Of a stretch of DNA of 64,000 bases, positions 12,531-23,094 are shown in pieces. Position numbers and translations under genes: made by a program. How positions within the stretch are numbered: the first letter of the stretch is position 1; the number at the start of each line of letters is the position of its first letter. The stretch is from Meandrina meandrites (taxonomy: Eukaryota > Cnidaria > Anthozoa > Scleractinia > Meandrinidae): assembly GCA_963693305.1 (NCBI GenBank), contig OY855903.1:25812455-25876454 (forward strand), given 5' to 3'. The notes beneath the pieces are model-generated. The model saw only the letters and a list, made by a program, of their open reading frames with translations, was not told the DNA's origin and searched no databases.

Positions 12531-15500
12531 GCTCGATCGTTGAAAGCATGAAAAGAACCGAGAGAGAGCCGTGAGATAAGCGAGCGCAAAATAACTTGGT
12601 TCACTCATGAGGTGGCTCTTTTGTGAACGTTGTTTTCGTGTTGAGAGTACAAAGAGGCTGTTAACAGTCTATATACATTGCTGCAGACATTTGCTGACAG
12701 ACCATATTAATCAACCTTGTGAATCATTCATTTTTTCTCTTGGAAACACTAAAATAGACATTCTTAATTCTCATCTCGTTGTCCTGTAGTTCTGAGGATC
12801 AAAACCAGCTGATTATTGCACTGGATGTGGAAAGTCTTGTACAGGTCAGTAAACGTTTGTGATTTGCTATGGGTAATACTGTCTGTTGTACCTGGCATGT
12901 TTCTTGATAGACTTAAAACGGTTGTGCTTGAGGTTGTGCACAACTACCACAACCGGTATATTTTAAGGCAAGCATTTTACAAGTGAAAACAACAGTGCCG
13001 TCTTTCTGTGAGCGCAAATACATCCACTTATTTTAAAATGAAACGGCCTATATGACACTTAAACCAGCTAACTAATGGAACATTTAGTAATGCTTAAGTA
13101 TACAAACTCTCACAACTCCCACAACCAACACAACTCCCACATACAACACAACCCCCACAACTCCCACAACCAGCACAACCCCCACAACCAACACAACTCC
13201 CACAACCAACACAACCAACACAACTCCCACAACCAGCACCACCCCCACAACCCACACAACCCCCACAACCAACACAACCCCCACAACCAACACGACCCCA
13301 CAACCAGCACAACTCCCACAACCAACACAACTCCCACAACCAAAACAACCCCCACAACCAGCACAACTCCCACAACCCACACAACTCCCACAACCAGCAC
13401 CACCCCCACAACCCCCACAACCCCACAACCAACACAACCCCCACAACCAGCACAACTCCCACAACCAGCACAACTCCCACAACCAACACAACTCCCACAA
13501 CCAGCACAACCAACACAACCCCCACAACCAACACAACTCCCACAACTAGCACAGCCAACAACTCCCACAACCAACACAGCCAACAACTCCCACAACCAAC
13601 ACAACTCCCACAACTAGCACAACTCCCACAACCAACACAACCCCCACAACCAACACAACTCCCACAACCAACACAACCCCCACAACCAGCACAACCAACA
13701 CAACCAGCACAACTCCCACAACCAACACAACCCCCACAACCAACACAACTCCCACAACCAGCACAACTCCCACAACCAACACAACCCCACAACTAGCACA
13801 ACTCCCACAACCAACACAACTCCCACAACCTCTTTTCAAGTGAGTGTAGCTGAATTGTGCCTGTTTTTGTGGTCTATTCTTGTGAATATAGTTATTTTAG
13901 TCTTACATAAGTATGGAGGCGAAGTTTGATTCCCTCGGCTTGCTAAGCTAGCGGGCTGGGATTTCTCCTTACCATTAATATTTGTGCTTGTTTTTGTTCT
14001 TTTTTAGGGAATTGCATTCCTTTTTCATGCAGTTTTGACCTGAGAGAATTGCACTACGCCCTTAGGACTACCAAAATACAGAAAACGTTTACAATTCCCA
14101 AAAGCAAAATTAATGTGGGGGTTGTTTTGGTTGTGGGAGTTGTGTTGATTGTGTTGGTTGTGGGAGGTGTGGTGGTTGCGGGGGTTGTGTTGGTTGTGGG
14201 AGTTGTGTTGATTGTGTTGGTTGTGGGTGTTGTGGTGGTTGTGGGGGTTGTGTTGGTTGTGGGAGTTGTGTTGATTGTGCTGGTTGTGGGAGTTGTGCTG
14301 GTTGTGCTGGTTGTGGGGGTTGTGTTGGTTGTGGGAGTTGTGTTGGTTGTGGGAGTTGTGTTGGTTGTGCTGGTTGTGGGAGTTGTATGGGTTGTGGAAG
14401 TTGTGTTGGAGTTGTGCTGGTTGTGGGGGTTGTGTTGTTTGTGGGAGTTGTGCTGGTTTTGGGGGATGCGTTGGTTGTGGGAGTTGTGCTGGTTGTGGGA
14501 GTTTTTCGGTTGTGGGGGTTGTGTGGGTTGTGCTGGTTGTGGGAGTTGTGTCGGTTGTGTTGGTTGTGGGGGTTGTGTTGGTTGTGTCGGTTGTGTTGGT
14601 TGTGGTAGTTGTGTGAGTTGTGGGGGTTGTGTTGGTTGTGGGGGTTGTGTTGGTTGTGTGAGTTGTGGAGGTTGTGTTGGTTGTGGGGGTTGTGTTGGTT
14701 GTGTCGGTTGTGGGAGTTGTGTGAGTTGTGGGGGTTGTGTGAGTTGTGGGGGTTGTGTTGGTTGTGGGAGTTGTGCTGGTTGTGTTGGTTGTGGGCATTG
14801 TGCTGCGTTTTATTCACATTTTCTGGGGCAGCTGAGAGGTTTTGTGGTGTCATTAAATCAAAGTGTTTGTGTGTCTCAAGAGTAGAACATCTCTGCAGCT
14901 CCCTATTTGTCTTCACAGGAAAAATGTTTGCCTTAAAATGTACCGGTTGTGGTTGTTGTGCACAACCCCAAGCACAACCGTTTTAAGTCTATCAAGAAAC
15001 GTGCCACATTTGGTCTGTTGGTCAGTTAACTCCATCATTAATCGATGCATCTCTTATTTTGTTTGTTCTGTAGGGTGATGTTGCTAGAAAGCATGTTGAA
15101 TTTTCTGTCGTTCAAGTGTCATGTGCAAGCAGAAAGTGGAGTTTACAGCCTCTTAGTCATCATAAGACAGGTACAATCAAACGTCCACACACAGATACAA
15201 ATGTACTACATGTATAGTAATAGAGACTCCCTTGTGTCGACTAATAAAATTAATATTAATGCCAAGCTCTCTATGTATGTTAAGGGATACCCCAATAGTC
15301 TATGTGATCGAGAATGGTATTAGGACTGAGTGGGGTCCATTGCGGTCTGTAATCATACGAGTGGTTAACTAAATCGGACGGCTGCGCCGTGGAATTTGTT
15401 TAATCAAACATATGATTACAGACAGAATAGAATTGACCTTATTCGCTTGGGCGGTTTGTTTTCCCATTACAGACCGCGTGATATTCTCAAGAGAATTCTT

Positions 15501-18500
15501 TTACCCATCTAAAGTTTATTCATTCATATACACGCGACTATTTGAAATTTGAAAGCAAGAGTTCTCAAGAATATCATCACATGGTCTGTAATGGGGCAAC
15601 AAAATGCCTAAGCGAATAAGGTCTACTGGAGGACATGAAGTCCTATTATCAATTATTCATAAGTATAACAAAACTCGAGGAAAATTTAGACAAGGCAAAG
15701 CCTGTTGAGGATTTATCATCACTATGACAAAAAAAGCCATTTTTGGAACTGAAGGTTTGAGGAATAACAAGGAGTATTCAGTTACAATAAGGAACCAAAT
15801 AAAGAGGGCGTGCATGTGCAGCACAAGAACTTTGTTATTGGACACCAAGTAATTGGATACTTTGTTATTGGACACTAACTGATTGGACACTTTGTTATTG
15901 GACACTAACTGATTGGACACTGTTTTTGGACACCTAGTAATTGGACACCTTGTTATTAAACACTTAAGCTGCGCGCGCTCTTACTAATTTGGTAAAAGAA
16001 AAATAAGGGGTGCTAAGAACCAATCAGATTTGAGAAGTTTGTTATAGTTATGGTTAAAAGTGATACTATTCTATCCTTTGATATTTCTGTGAACAGATGG
16101 GACAATCAAAGTAAGATATGGAGAGACAGTAATCGTCCAGTTTAAAGCAACGAGGCACCAAGGTAACAGAACTGTTTTTCTTTTTAGCTTTAGTAAATTG
16201 TAATCAGACGGGTTGAGCTGGGTACTGCGGGATATTGTCTAGATACACTACCAATTTCTAATTCTAATTTCCTAACTCAGTTCTAAGAATGTTAGAACTG
16301 AGTGAGGGCTTATAATTGAAAGGAAATAAAAATCAGTGAAATACATGTATATATATTTTTAAAGCTTCTAGTTCCTTATAATTCACATTTCTGTGTCGTT
16401 ATTCTCTGATATGTAAACAGGTGATTAGACAATTGAAGTTTTCTTCTGTTCTTTATTTTGTCAGGTGAATGTAATTCGTCGGATGAACTGCATTTCAGTC
16501 ACGTGTGCTTTGTGGAGAATGAAGTAAGAACCTGCGAATTGCCAATAAGGAATTGCTAACGATGGTCTAATGGAATAGAGTGGTTTTCATTTGAATGTCG
16601 AAAGCAATTCGCGTTTCCTTTGGTTTTGTATTAACGCTTAGTGGTTGGTTAAAAAGAAACAATCATGACTCGCTCGCACACGTTTTCCCGCGCTTCGTTT
16701 AGCTTCAGTTATTGCTGCTTCGAGTCTTGATTGGTTCACTGGATTGTCTGTCTCCCTTGTGATTGGCCAGAGTGATTACTTTGGTTTTGGTTTTAAGACA
16801 CTCAAACGAAGATCGCTCCGTCTGTATTTGTGTCGTTTAGTAACTTGTCTTCAAAGTGAACTTCATTGTTCATCTAAGAAGTCGAAGACGTATTCATGAC
16901 TAAAGGTGTATTGGCTCTCCCTCACGATGACGAACTGAATAATTCTGAAACGTTCACTAAAGGCCAGGACCGAGTTGTTCGCCGAAAGCCGATTAACGCT
17001 AAACCAGGATTGAAAGATAATCGAGAGTTCAGTTTCATTTCTATAAAAGTGTTTATATTGCTTATGTTTTGTGAAGATTTAGACAATTTGACGTCAAAAC
17101 TAGAGTAGAAAAAAAGGTAAACAGAAAATCTCGCTGAAAAGTTAAAAAACTGAAATCAAGATTCACGTTTACCCTGGATTAGCTGAATCGTGCTTTGAAC
17201 GACCCGGCCCTGCAGACGTTTTGGCCTTCAGCGATCGCTTATTGACTAACCTTTTTTGAAATCAACTTCCCGATAACGGCCATCTCTTTGCTACAGCCGG
17301 TGAAATCTGTTCCTTGTGCTCATCCGTTCAATGAAGACAGTAAATTAATTTTTCTCTAGCTCGCAAAATGTGGACACTTTTTTCGTATAATAGTGATTGA
17401 GTTTTCGCTTTTTCCATGTCATTTTTCTTGTAGTAATTATTACTGTATTTTCTGTTTCTGTTTCTAGATTACCGCATCGTGTTCTCCTGCAGTTGATTTC
17501 TTCTTCAGATCGGATGCCTGGGAGGAGCAGAGAAAACTTACCGACAACCTTGAATCCGCGAGTGTTGACGACACGTCACAAGTGGAGATTGGCTTGATTG
17601 TGTTCTGGCAGGTTAGAGTGTTGTAAAAACAACACAAAAGTGCTCAAGTAACTTGTGAAAACCTCGAAATATTATCGTCCATGATGCAAGTTTTTCAGTC
17701 GCGTTTTGGAATGACAATTGTGTGCAAAAGTGCCAAAATTAGGTCATTTGAATTTTGCCTCATTCAAGTGAGTAATGAGATCTTTTTTTTTTTCTTTTAA
17801 ATTTCAGACTTCGTATATAGACAAGGACTTTCAAAAGCAAATTGTCAACGGTCAGAGCCATGTGAACATCAACAGATTGGCAGAAACAGTATCAGCTGTC
17901 ACACAAACCCAGGTAAGGACCTGTCTACCTCCTGTCCCCCCCCCCCCCCTCCTCCCTATGATTCTCCTCCCTCCCTCCCTCCGTCCTTTGCTCCCTTTCT
18001 TTCCCCTTCCCTTCTCCCTTCCTTCCATCAACAGAAAAAGGCTTATTACATGTGTTTGTCTCCTTACTAAGGTACCACAAGCAGATTCAACGTCAAACGA
18101 ATCCGCTTCATTAAGTCCCTTGAATGGCGTCAGTAACAGCGAGTTACTTGTCAAGTACTCGCTGCGGCATCCCGCATCACTACAAGTCGATTTCGCCTCC
18201 AGCAGGTAAATTAATATTACATGTTCAGAGCTTCATATTCGTTTTTCTTCGCGTCATCTCCGTAAAATTTCGATAACTTTCGGATATTTTCGGATGGTTT
18301 CGGTTTTCTTCGGAAGGCCACCCGTTATTTTCGAAGTCTTGTGATAATAATCGGCGATACAACCCGTGAAGTGATATCGTATTGATTCGCTGTTGGTATG
18401 AATTTTATGCACGGTATTATCACTTATGTCCACCCGGAATGTGTCACAACTCGCAACTCGCACGCATTAAACACACCCAAAACAGGAGAATTGTATAAGT

Positions 18501-19244
18501 CTGGTTATACATGACGGTCTTTTCCACAAGCCGACGTTTTCGCGGCTCAAATAGACGACTAGCACCTACTGCGAATATCACGGAGTTTTGCAAACATCTA
18601 CAAAGGCAAATTCCCCTTTGTAGAGTGGTGTTATCACTGAAAAACGATAAAATGTTATTGGAGTCGTTGCGCAACGCTTCTCTTCATGAGGAATGTCGCG
18701 ATTTACGGACAGATATCTTTTTCAGGTTGGCTCGACTCGTTGTAGATCTTTCATTGCACAACTGCTGTTCCACCCCTGTTGACGTGTTTGTGGAATTAGT
18801 TCCCAGGTTTGTGCAATTTAATTTTTCAGTTATTGTCTTTCTTATCCAATTTACAATCTCAATCGCTAAAAATTTAACTTCTTTTCATTTCCTTCTAGCG
18901 CTGGAAACTCTACCGCAGCGTCCGAAGGTGAATCCAACAGTGCCCAAAACAGCGTGGTTTCCTTCGACACAGAAAGCGACCAGTTGTCTAATTCATCGCC
19001 TAGTTCATTCACATGGGTTGGACAAACGTCGAGGAGATTTCAACTTGACTCAAACGGGACGTCGTCGTTAAAGTTCAACGCTCTAATATCCCTCCCTGGA
19101 GTCTATAACATAAACAATCTGCGTGTTCTCGCGAGAATTCGCGAAGATCACGAACCAGTCGGCACCATGATTCCTCAGAAACCGTGTCCTCCAAGTTTCG
19201 TTGTAGTCGAGACCTCTTTTAGAAATCTTAACGACCTCGGCTGA
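24..19244 (+). CDS. TRAPPC8: TRAPPC8, C-terminal ~1,269 residues (24 exons, 5' end outside window)
   Basis: TRAPPC8 is the metazoan Trs85 homologue, a subunit of TRAPP III, which activates Rab1-type GTPases in ER-Golgi traffic and autophagy. Exons read here: 24-116, 1059-1511, 2798-2904, 3918-4068, 4650-4747, 5330-5435, 6072-6203, 7706-7777, 7901-8053, 8428-8845, 9001-9119, 9421-9495, 10674-10952, 11543-11910, 12090-12188, 12790-12844, 15074-15170, 16097-16162, 16465-16523, 17468-17611, 17808-17912, 18072-18205, 18726-18806, 18899-19244. All introns are GT-AG, phases match at every junction, and the total is 3,810 nt (1,270 codons with stop). Recognisable family segments are [17 protein letters not shown] (exon 3), [20 protein letters not shown] (exon 4), [20 protein letters not shown] (exons 7-8) and [20 protein letters not shown] (exons 8-9), all in the helical TPR-like middle; exons 10-24 encode the beta-rich C-terminal part ending [15 protein letters not shown]...NDLG. 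Human TRAPPC8 has about 1,435 residues, so roughly the first 150-200 are missing on the left. The exon 22 start (18072) is the least certain acceptor. Confidence 0.93.
117..1058 (+). other. TRAPPC8 intron 1, no recognised element
   Basis: Ordinary AT-rich intron between the first two visible exons. The short open frames in it have no conserved look. The open frame around 912-1520 merely extends exon 2 leftward into the intron; the real acceptor is the pyrimidine-rich tract ending at 1058. Confidence 0.6.
1772..2590 (-). mobile_element. 3' end of an L2/CR1-like LINE, interrupted by a MITE
   Basis: On the minus strand, about 2576-2372 encodes [19 protein letters not shown] followed by [11 protein letters not shown]. 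This is the typical last segment of non-LTR retrotransposon reverse transcriptases (consensus around W-N-S-L-P and F-K-x-x-L-K-x-H-L-F). Beyond it, in 1943-1772, the minus strand reads like a LINE 3' tail, with a GTAAAGCACCT block and then a GGCGCTATATAAAT block and A/T-rich repeats. The two parts are separated by an inserted element (1944-2363). Only the 3' end is present, so it is a dead 5'-truncated copy inside a TRAPPC8 intron. The subfamily is inferred. Confidence 0.6.
1944..2363. mobile_element. 420-bp MITE with 8-bp target duplication (hAT-like)
   Basis: Subterminal inverted repeats ATGAGTTCGAGTTAGAAATT (from 1960) and its complement (ending 2348) enclose the element. The direct repeat AGAATAAT lies at 1936-1943 and 2364-2371, and an 8-bp duplication is typical of hAT transposons. 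The interior holds a roughly 30-bp tandem repeat (GGTTAGTTCCACTCTGG motif, about three copies, 2013-2100). It is inserted in the LINE relic, so it is younger than that relic. Confidence 0.65.
3507..3707. mobile_element. 201-bp MITE with ~45-bp terminal inverted repeats
   Basis: The left end TGTGTGGTTCCAGAAAATAT (3507) is matched by its complement ending at 3707, and the similarity continues inward for about 45 bp through ATCCATAC and GAAGGGATT with a few mismatches. The middle is G-rich with runs of up to about 17 G. There is no coding capacity. It lies in TRAPPC8 intron 3. The superfamily is not determined because no clear target duplication is seen. Confidence 0.65.
5593..5946. mobile_element. 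~350-bp inverted-repeat element (MITE-like)
   Basis: GCACTTAAAATAACTTA near 5597 and TAAGTTATTTTAAGTGC near 5928 are inverted copies, followed inward by ACTGTAAAAT and its complement. The arms are about 35 bp and imperfect. No target duplication was identified. It lies in the intron between exons 6 and 7. Confidence 0.45.
6231..6252 (+). repeat. Poly-G tract
   Basis: An uninterrupted run of about 20 G residues sits 27 nt downstream of the exon 7 donor. Shorter G-runs occur at 3639-3653 and 11374-11387. All are intronic and could form quadruplexes in the transcript. Confidence 0.7.
6980..7123. repeat. Degenerate telomere-like TTAGGG tracts
   Basis: Short runs of AACCCT and its complement TTAGGG occur in both orientations (AACCCTAACCCT at 6980, TTAGGGTT at 6996, 7054 and 7073, AGGGTTAGGG at 7094, GGTTAGGGTT at 7109) around a unique spacer. 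This is an interstitial telomeric-type sequence in a TRAPPC8 intron, not a chromosome end, since coding exons lie on both sides. Confidence 0.6.
9162..9372. mobile_element. ~211-bp MITE-like inverted repeat
   Basis: TACAGTGAAGCAAACTCA at the left is matched by the complement of TGAGTTTGTTTCACTGTA at the right, and a second paired block (CAATCACAAGACAAG against CTTATCTTGTGATTG) follows inward. The arms are imperfect and there is no open frame. It lies between exons 11 and 12. Confidence 0.5.
9496..10673 (+). other. Long TRAPPC8 intron, no recognised gene
   Basis: A 121-codon open frame at 9883-10248 lies here, but exon 12 joins exon 13 in phase without it and its second half is low-complexity hydrophobic sequence. 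A short inverted pair (TAGGCTCGATT near 10420 and its complement near 10490) may be a small MITE. Confidence 0.5.
12221..12335 (+). mobile_element. Short dispersed repeat, same family as 47351-47504
   Basis: The stretch CAGTAAGACGCTACCTC...GGTAGTGGGCGACTCTAG is matched in reverse orientation by the insertion at 47351-47504. Shared blocks include GGGCATTGTTAT, GTTATCTATTGTTTTAA and GTAGTGGGCGAC. It lies in the intron after exon 15. Its identity as a non-autonomous DNA element is inferred from the second copy, which has a clean target duplication. Confidence 0.6.
12449..12530 (+). repeat. (GATT)n microsatellite
   Basis: About 18 nearly perfect tetranucleotide copies (TTGA/GATT), interrupted once by a short ATCAATTG palindrome. 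It is intronic. The serine/asparagine/glutamine-rich minus-strand open frame over it is an artefact of the repeat. Confidence 0.9.
13108..13830 (+). repeat. Left minisatellite arm (9-bp CACAAC-NNN module)
   Basis: About 80 tandem modules CACAAC plus TCC, CAA, CCC or CAG, often alternating to give an 18-bp higher period. As the period is a multiple of three, frames on both strands stay open and yield Thr/Pro/Asn-rich or Gly/Val/Cys-rich nonsense peptides; none is a credible protein. Confidence 0.9.
14114..14803 (-). repeat. Right minisatellite arm, inverted copy of the left arm
   Basis: The same 9-bp module in reverse complement (GTTGTG plus GGA, TTG, GGG or CTG). Its order of variants is not an exact mirror of the left arm, so the arms have expanded and mutated independently since they formed. 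Confidence 0.9.
15345..15621. mobile_element. Two adjoining inverted-repeat MITEs
   Basis: The first hairpin pairs GTCTGTAATCAT (15345) with its complement ending at 15423. The second, 15436-15621, has about 65-bp arms starting ACCTTATTCGCTT and including CCATTACAGACC and GATATTCT, with scattered mismatches. Both share the word GTCTGTAAT, so they may be related. They lie in the intron between exons 17 and 18. Confidence 0.6.
15832..15962 (+). repeat. Short tandem repeat based on TTGTTATTGGACAC
   Basis: Four to five degenerate copies of a unit containing TTGTTATTGGACACTAACTG and GATTGGACAC, in the TRAPPC8 intron after exon 17. No coding potential is seen. Confidence 0.75.
16275..16303. other. 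Perfect 12-bp hairpin
   Basis: ACTCAGTTCTAA and its exact complement are separated by the loop GAATG. It is intronic (between exons 18 and 19), and its function is unknown. Confidence 0.6.
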
Positions 19245-20435
19245 TTGCGAGGCCAGAGTGTTATATAGTCGTTTTAGGATCAATTCAGTAAATTTCAAGT
19301 CGCGAATATTGCCGGGGAAAGATTTTTGGAAAGGATAATATAACTCTGAACTGTAAATACCTAAATAGGAAGAGAAAAAAGTTAGGTTTACGAATCAATT
19401 GAAGGAAAAAAACGTTAGAAAAATAACATTTTGCTTGAAGCAGAATTGAAAAATAACAGGTGTTTCATCCGATAGTTTTAATGACATATCCAATACTGGC
19501 GAAAAAGATATTTTTAATGAACACTGTACTAACAGTTGACGGCATGCCACCAGGATCCAAACATTGGCTATACGCAAAGTTCGTCCAGGCAGTAATGATC
19601 ACAGATTACCATAGACTTCGCGTTTTAGCGCACTGTTGATACTTCGGCAGAATGCTTCACCTGACTGATGAAGCGGCAACTGACTGAGCCCGTGGTTGTT
19701 GTCAGAGGTGTTGCTAGGCAATATTATGTAACCTTGTGAACGTGGAGATGACGTAACAACAGCCCTGACACTCAGGAATTGTTCGAGTACTTCACGAGGG
19801 TGTGCAAATAACGACGCACAGTTTCCTGACCTGATACCAACAGCTTTCCTTTGATGGGAGCAAATCAGCTTTTGAGCTAGATTGAAGAATCTTAACCTTT
19901 CATGTAGTCAAACGTTAAACGCTTGTCTCTACTCTTCTGTCTCCAGCATCTTTGTAAACTTGGTGCTAATGATGTTATGTTTCCGTACGTTCAAGTCCAC
20001 AGTGGTCGAGAGTTTAATTAAGGTCATTGCCGCCTAATGGTTCCCCTCCCCGGGCGGTTCCCTGTATAAAAGTGACGGGGTTGATTGTAGAAAACGTTGA
20101 TCTCATGAAAAACAAAAGAATCTCAGTGCATGGGTTTGGCTCGAAATCACTTCCACCCCTGGGAGGTTACAATTGTAACTTAATGACAACGCTAAAGACG
20201 ACTACTTCAAATAGCATTTTCTCTGACAAGTAGTTCGTGTCTTGTATTTTGTAAAAGTTACCGATATTTCTCTAAAACAGTGGTCAATTTAGATTTATTA
20301 AAGGTAAGACGCGTACCACCGTCTTTTTTATATGGGCATTCCGGCTGGGGACAAGAATGGATTTTCAGTTTTGTTCCACTTTGATTCGTGGCTAAGATAG
20401 AGCTCTTGCAATTTTTGTTAGAAGACAAAATAAGC
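19245..20435. other. Intergenic region after TRAPPC8, nothing firmly recognised
   Basis: This holds the TRAPPC8 3' untranslated region and intergenic DNA; no AATAAA is seen close to the stop. TATAAAAG at 20065-20072 sits inside a GC-rich patch and could be a TATA box, but the 68-codon open frame that spans it (20027-20233) has no recognisable homology. Confidence 0.4.
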
Positions 20436-20439
20436 TTAA

Positions 20440-20694
20440 GGCGGTGGCGAACGAGGCCACAGTTGCGGACAAATTGTTGCTTTTGGTGTTTCTTGGGTGG
20501 GCAATCGAGCGGGAAACAAAAATGCTGCGGAAACCGGGAAACGTTTGTTGCGGACACAAAATGTTTCTGAAAGAAATCAGAAACATTTTTTTATGTTCCA
20601 GACACAAATTTTGAGTCCACAACAAATGTTACACGCGCGGGCAAACAGGGAAACATTTGTGTCCGCAACATTGTGCCCTCGTTTGCCACCACCT
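20440..20694. mobile_element. 255-bp MITE with TTAA target site
   Basis: The left end GGCGGTGGCGAACGAGG and the right end, whose complement is AGGTGGTGGCAAACGAGG, form inverted repeats continuing through GTTGCGGACA. TTAA flanks both sides (20436-20439, 20695-20698), the target duplication of piggyBac and Kolobok elements. An internal hairpin, AATGTTTCTGA against TCAGAAACATT, lies near 20570. Non-coding. Confidence 0.7.
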
Positions 20695-20764
20695 TTAAAT
20701 CTTCCGCTTGTAATGTTCAATCTGAATTTGGTTTTCGAATTTCCTTGAATTACTACGCCCACTA

Positions 20765-21331
20765 ATGAAGACCAGGTTTGATGCTAGCCAGCGCCTTCTT
20801 TTGTCATTTCCAAGTTTCAGTGACGGCTGTCGTAAAACCAGTGCAAAGCCAAGCGCGGGAAAACCTGTAGCCCGTACCAAGCGCGGGAAACGTGCGCAAG
20901 CCAAGTCACGTGTTTTTGGTTTTGCTCCTGATTGGTTAAGAGAAAATCATTTGCTTTCATCTGTTAAAGTGTGTTGCACAAGTTTTAAACCGATTACAAA
21001 GTTCAAAAAGCGCAAAACCTTAAAGTACACAGATAATTTCTTTGACAGTCCAAAAAAAAAATCGCTCTATCACCTGCACGTGATCGTACTTGGTCGTCGT
21101 GTCAGTGGCCAATCGGTTTCTAACTGTTTATCTTTGTTATTTCTCATTGAAGACTGCTGTCAACTGGAAATTTCTGTAAGTTTAAGAAAAATGATAAAAC
21201 CTATATGGCTAAAGAAAAAAAAAGGTAGTTTTTGCGTTGTTGTTTCTATTGTAGTTCTATGTAATAATCCATTTTCGTTCAACTTGTCTCGTAACATTGT
21301 TGCATTGCAAGTTGAACGAGTTGTTGAACGA
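20765..21331 (+). other. Unassigned 194-codon open frame, probably not a gene
   Basis: An ATG-initiated frame runs from 20765 to 21349 and crosses the left edge of the tandem segment. The peptide is lysine-rich with no motif I recognise, and the DNA is patchy and repeat-like, with ACCAAGCGCGGGAAA and CCAAGCGCGGGAAA repeated. There is no supporting splice signal and no counterpart in the other units. It is listed only to explain the stretch. Confidence 0.2.
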
Positions 21332-21640
21332 GTTCCGTGTCGTGGGTGACAAACTCTTATACATTGTCAACCCCGCTTTACGGACACTATTTATCTGTGC
21401 ACTGTGAATTTTCATTGTCGCGATTATTTGCTAACTTGCGTGTCGCTGAAAACACTGGCGGAAACTATATGTATTCAACTAAGAGCTATGAAAACTAAAC
21501 ATTTTAAGATTGTAAATGTAAAGGGTTATAGCTTTGTTGTTTTTATTCAGGGGATCTTTGGTCAGATCCATAGTTTGATTACACTCTTTTCGGTAGCAAT
21601 CTACTGATAGATATATCATAAGAATCATATTTGCAATTAG

Positions 21641-22126
21641 TAGAATTCTACTAGTACACTAATGCAAATGCTGCAATGTGATTGGCTGAGCTATTGAACA
21701 CTATCAGCCATTAGTGTGCAGTTGCCGAAGGTCGTCCACAAAATGCGACGTTTTTATCGTTTTTCCGAAGTTTTGGAAGGGAGTTTAAATGTAAATGGAT
21801 AATTAAATTCTCGAGAAGACTAAAAGAAGGACATTAGCGGTTTCTTGACTTTAAAAGCTTGAAATTATTGAAAAACGGGTGCACGCGCGTAAACAACTGC
21901 AAATTTACCAAGGACAATTCAATGCGTGCGATTTCGTAAAAACGTTAAGTTCGATAATGCGTAGGAAAATAATTAGAAACCATTATTTGCGTTTATTTCA
22001 GTCAGAATTCTACTAAAACAATTAGATTATTCGCTCTCAATTTCTATGAGGTGATAGTTGATTCGGCCTGCGGCCTCATCAACTATCACCTCATAGAAAT
22101 CTCGAGCTCATAATCTAATTGTTAAT
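21641..22126. mobile_element. ~0.49-kb insertion present only in unit 1
   Basis: Units 2 and 3 read directly from TTTGCAATTAG into TTGTTAATTAGC, whereas unit 1 has about 490 extra bases here. The insert contains AGAATTCTACTA twice (21642, 22005) and a strong hairpin at its right end. Exact ends and target duplication are ambiguous because the site is rich in TTAATTAG words. Confidence 0.55.
22017..22123. repeat. Hairpin with ~46-bp arms
   Basis: The inner 23 bp of the stem (22040-22062 with 22078-22100, starting ATTTCTATGAGGTGATAG) is perfect around a 15-nt GC-rich loop. The outer part, AACAATTAGATTAT and its complement, pairs with a few bulges. Confidence 0.8.
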
Positions 22127-23094
22127 TAGTAGTTAATTAACTTCAAAAATCATTCCTTAGCTTTGCGTGTTTACCAAAGGATTACCTTTTTTACGTAAGT
22201 GCGACGTAATTGTCATAAAAAGACCGTGTAATTCAAAATTGTGACGAAACTAAGGGCCAATTCGCACTAGTGGACAAATTTTGTAACAATTGGTAGATTT
22301 CATCATTAATGTGTCACTTGTTACAGAAAACAAGTGCGAATACGTTTTTTGAGACCTAGAACTTGTCAAACAACTCAGGAAAACAAAGAAGCAGTTCTCT
22401 TATGATTGGTCCGCGTTGCACGCGCGATACATTTTGTCAAACAATCGCAAAAACAAGTGCGAACGACTTGTTGGACAAAAGCAAATTTTGTCAAAACGGA
22501 CAAATCTTCAAAGGGGCCGATGCCCTGCCTCAAGGCAGGACAAGTCATGACAAGTTGCATTCCAACGCCCCTCGTAATTCCAGATAACAAAACGTTGTTG
22601 ATTGGCTATTGTGTTTGGTCTGGATTGTACTAAAAAACAACACGCGAAATTTTTTCCACGATGGGCGGCAAAACACGTTTGTGTGCCGAGGTGAGGTCTT
22701 GAAGCAGAGGAGGTTGGACAGTACCCCGTGAAGAATTATGGGTAGAGCGTCATTTCGGCTTCATTTGAACACAGACGCGAAAGAGTGAACATCACGCTAT
22801 AGTACAAAATGGGTGCTTTCGACCAACAAGAGTCACAAGCTGATCTCTTTGAAGTATTTATACACTGCTGCGAAGTTTCAAATTTATTTATCTTTACTGT
22901 ACCGAGTTTGCCTTTTCTTAGGCTCAATGGCTTTTCGCTTATTTCAGTTTTGTTGATTTTCCATCGGAAAAGCGAATGTGTATTTTGCCGTTTAGCGAGG
23001 CACTTTTCCACAGATTGGACGGATATAAGTCGCCGTTGTTCTGTTTGAGTGTTGGGATGGTTCTTGTTGTTTCCGTTTTCGAACTGTCACAATA

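Larger units (their letters stand above)
12889..15012. mobile_element. 2.1-kb foldback transposon with opposed minisatellite arrays, in a TRAPPC8 intron
   Basis: Terminal inverted repeats of about 90 bp: the left contains GTTTCTTGATAGACTTAAAA then CGGTTGTGCTT and GGTTGTGCACAAC, and the right (up to 15012) is the complement with a handful of mismatches. The 8-bp direct repeat GTCTGTTG lies at 12881-12888 and 15013-15020, consistent with a hAT-type target duplication. Inside the termini are two inverted arrays of a 9-bp module (13108-13830 and 14114-14803) separated by about 283 bp. There is no transposase, so it is a non-autonomous foldback element. The intron transcript would fold into a very long hairpin. 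It separates exons 16 (12844) and 17 (15074), which still join in phase. Confidence 0.8.

Noticed and set aside
13075..14916. Long open frames over the minisatellite arms (Thr/Pro/Asn-rich, or Gly-Val and Cys-Trp-Leu repeats)
   Set aside because: The 9-bp period keeps several frames open on both strands at once. They lie in an intron inside a foldback element and have no start or splice context.
20765..21349. 194-codon ATG frame as a protein gene
   Set aside because: No recognisable motif, repeat-like DNA, crosses the segment boundary and has no counterpart in units 2 and 3.
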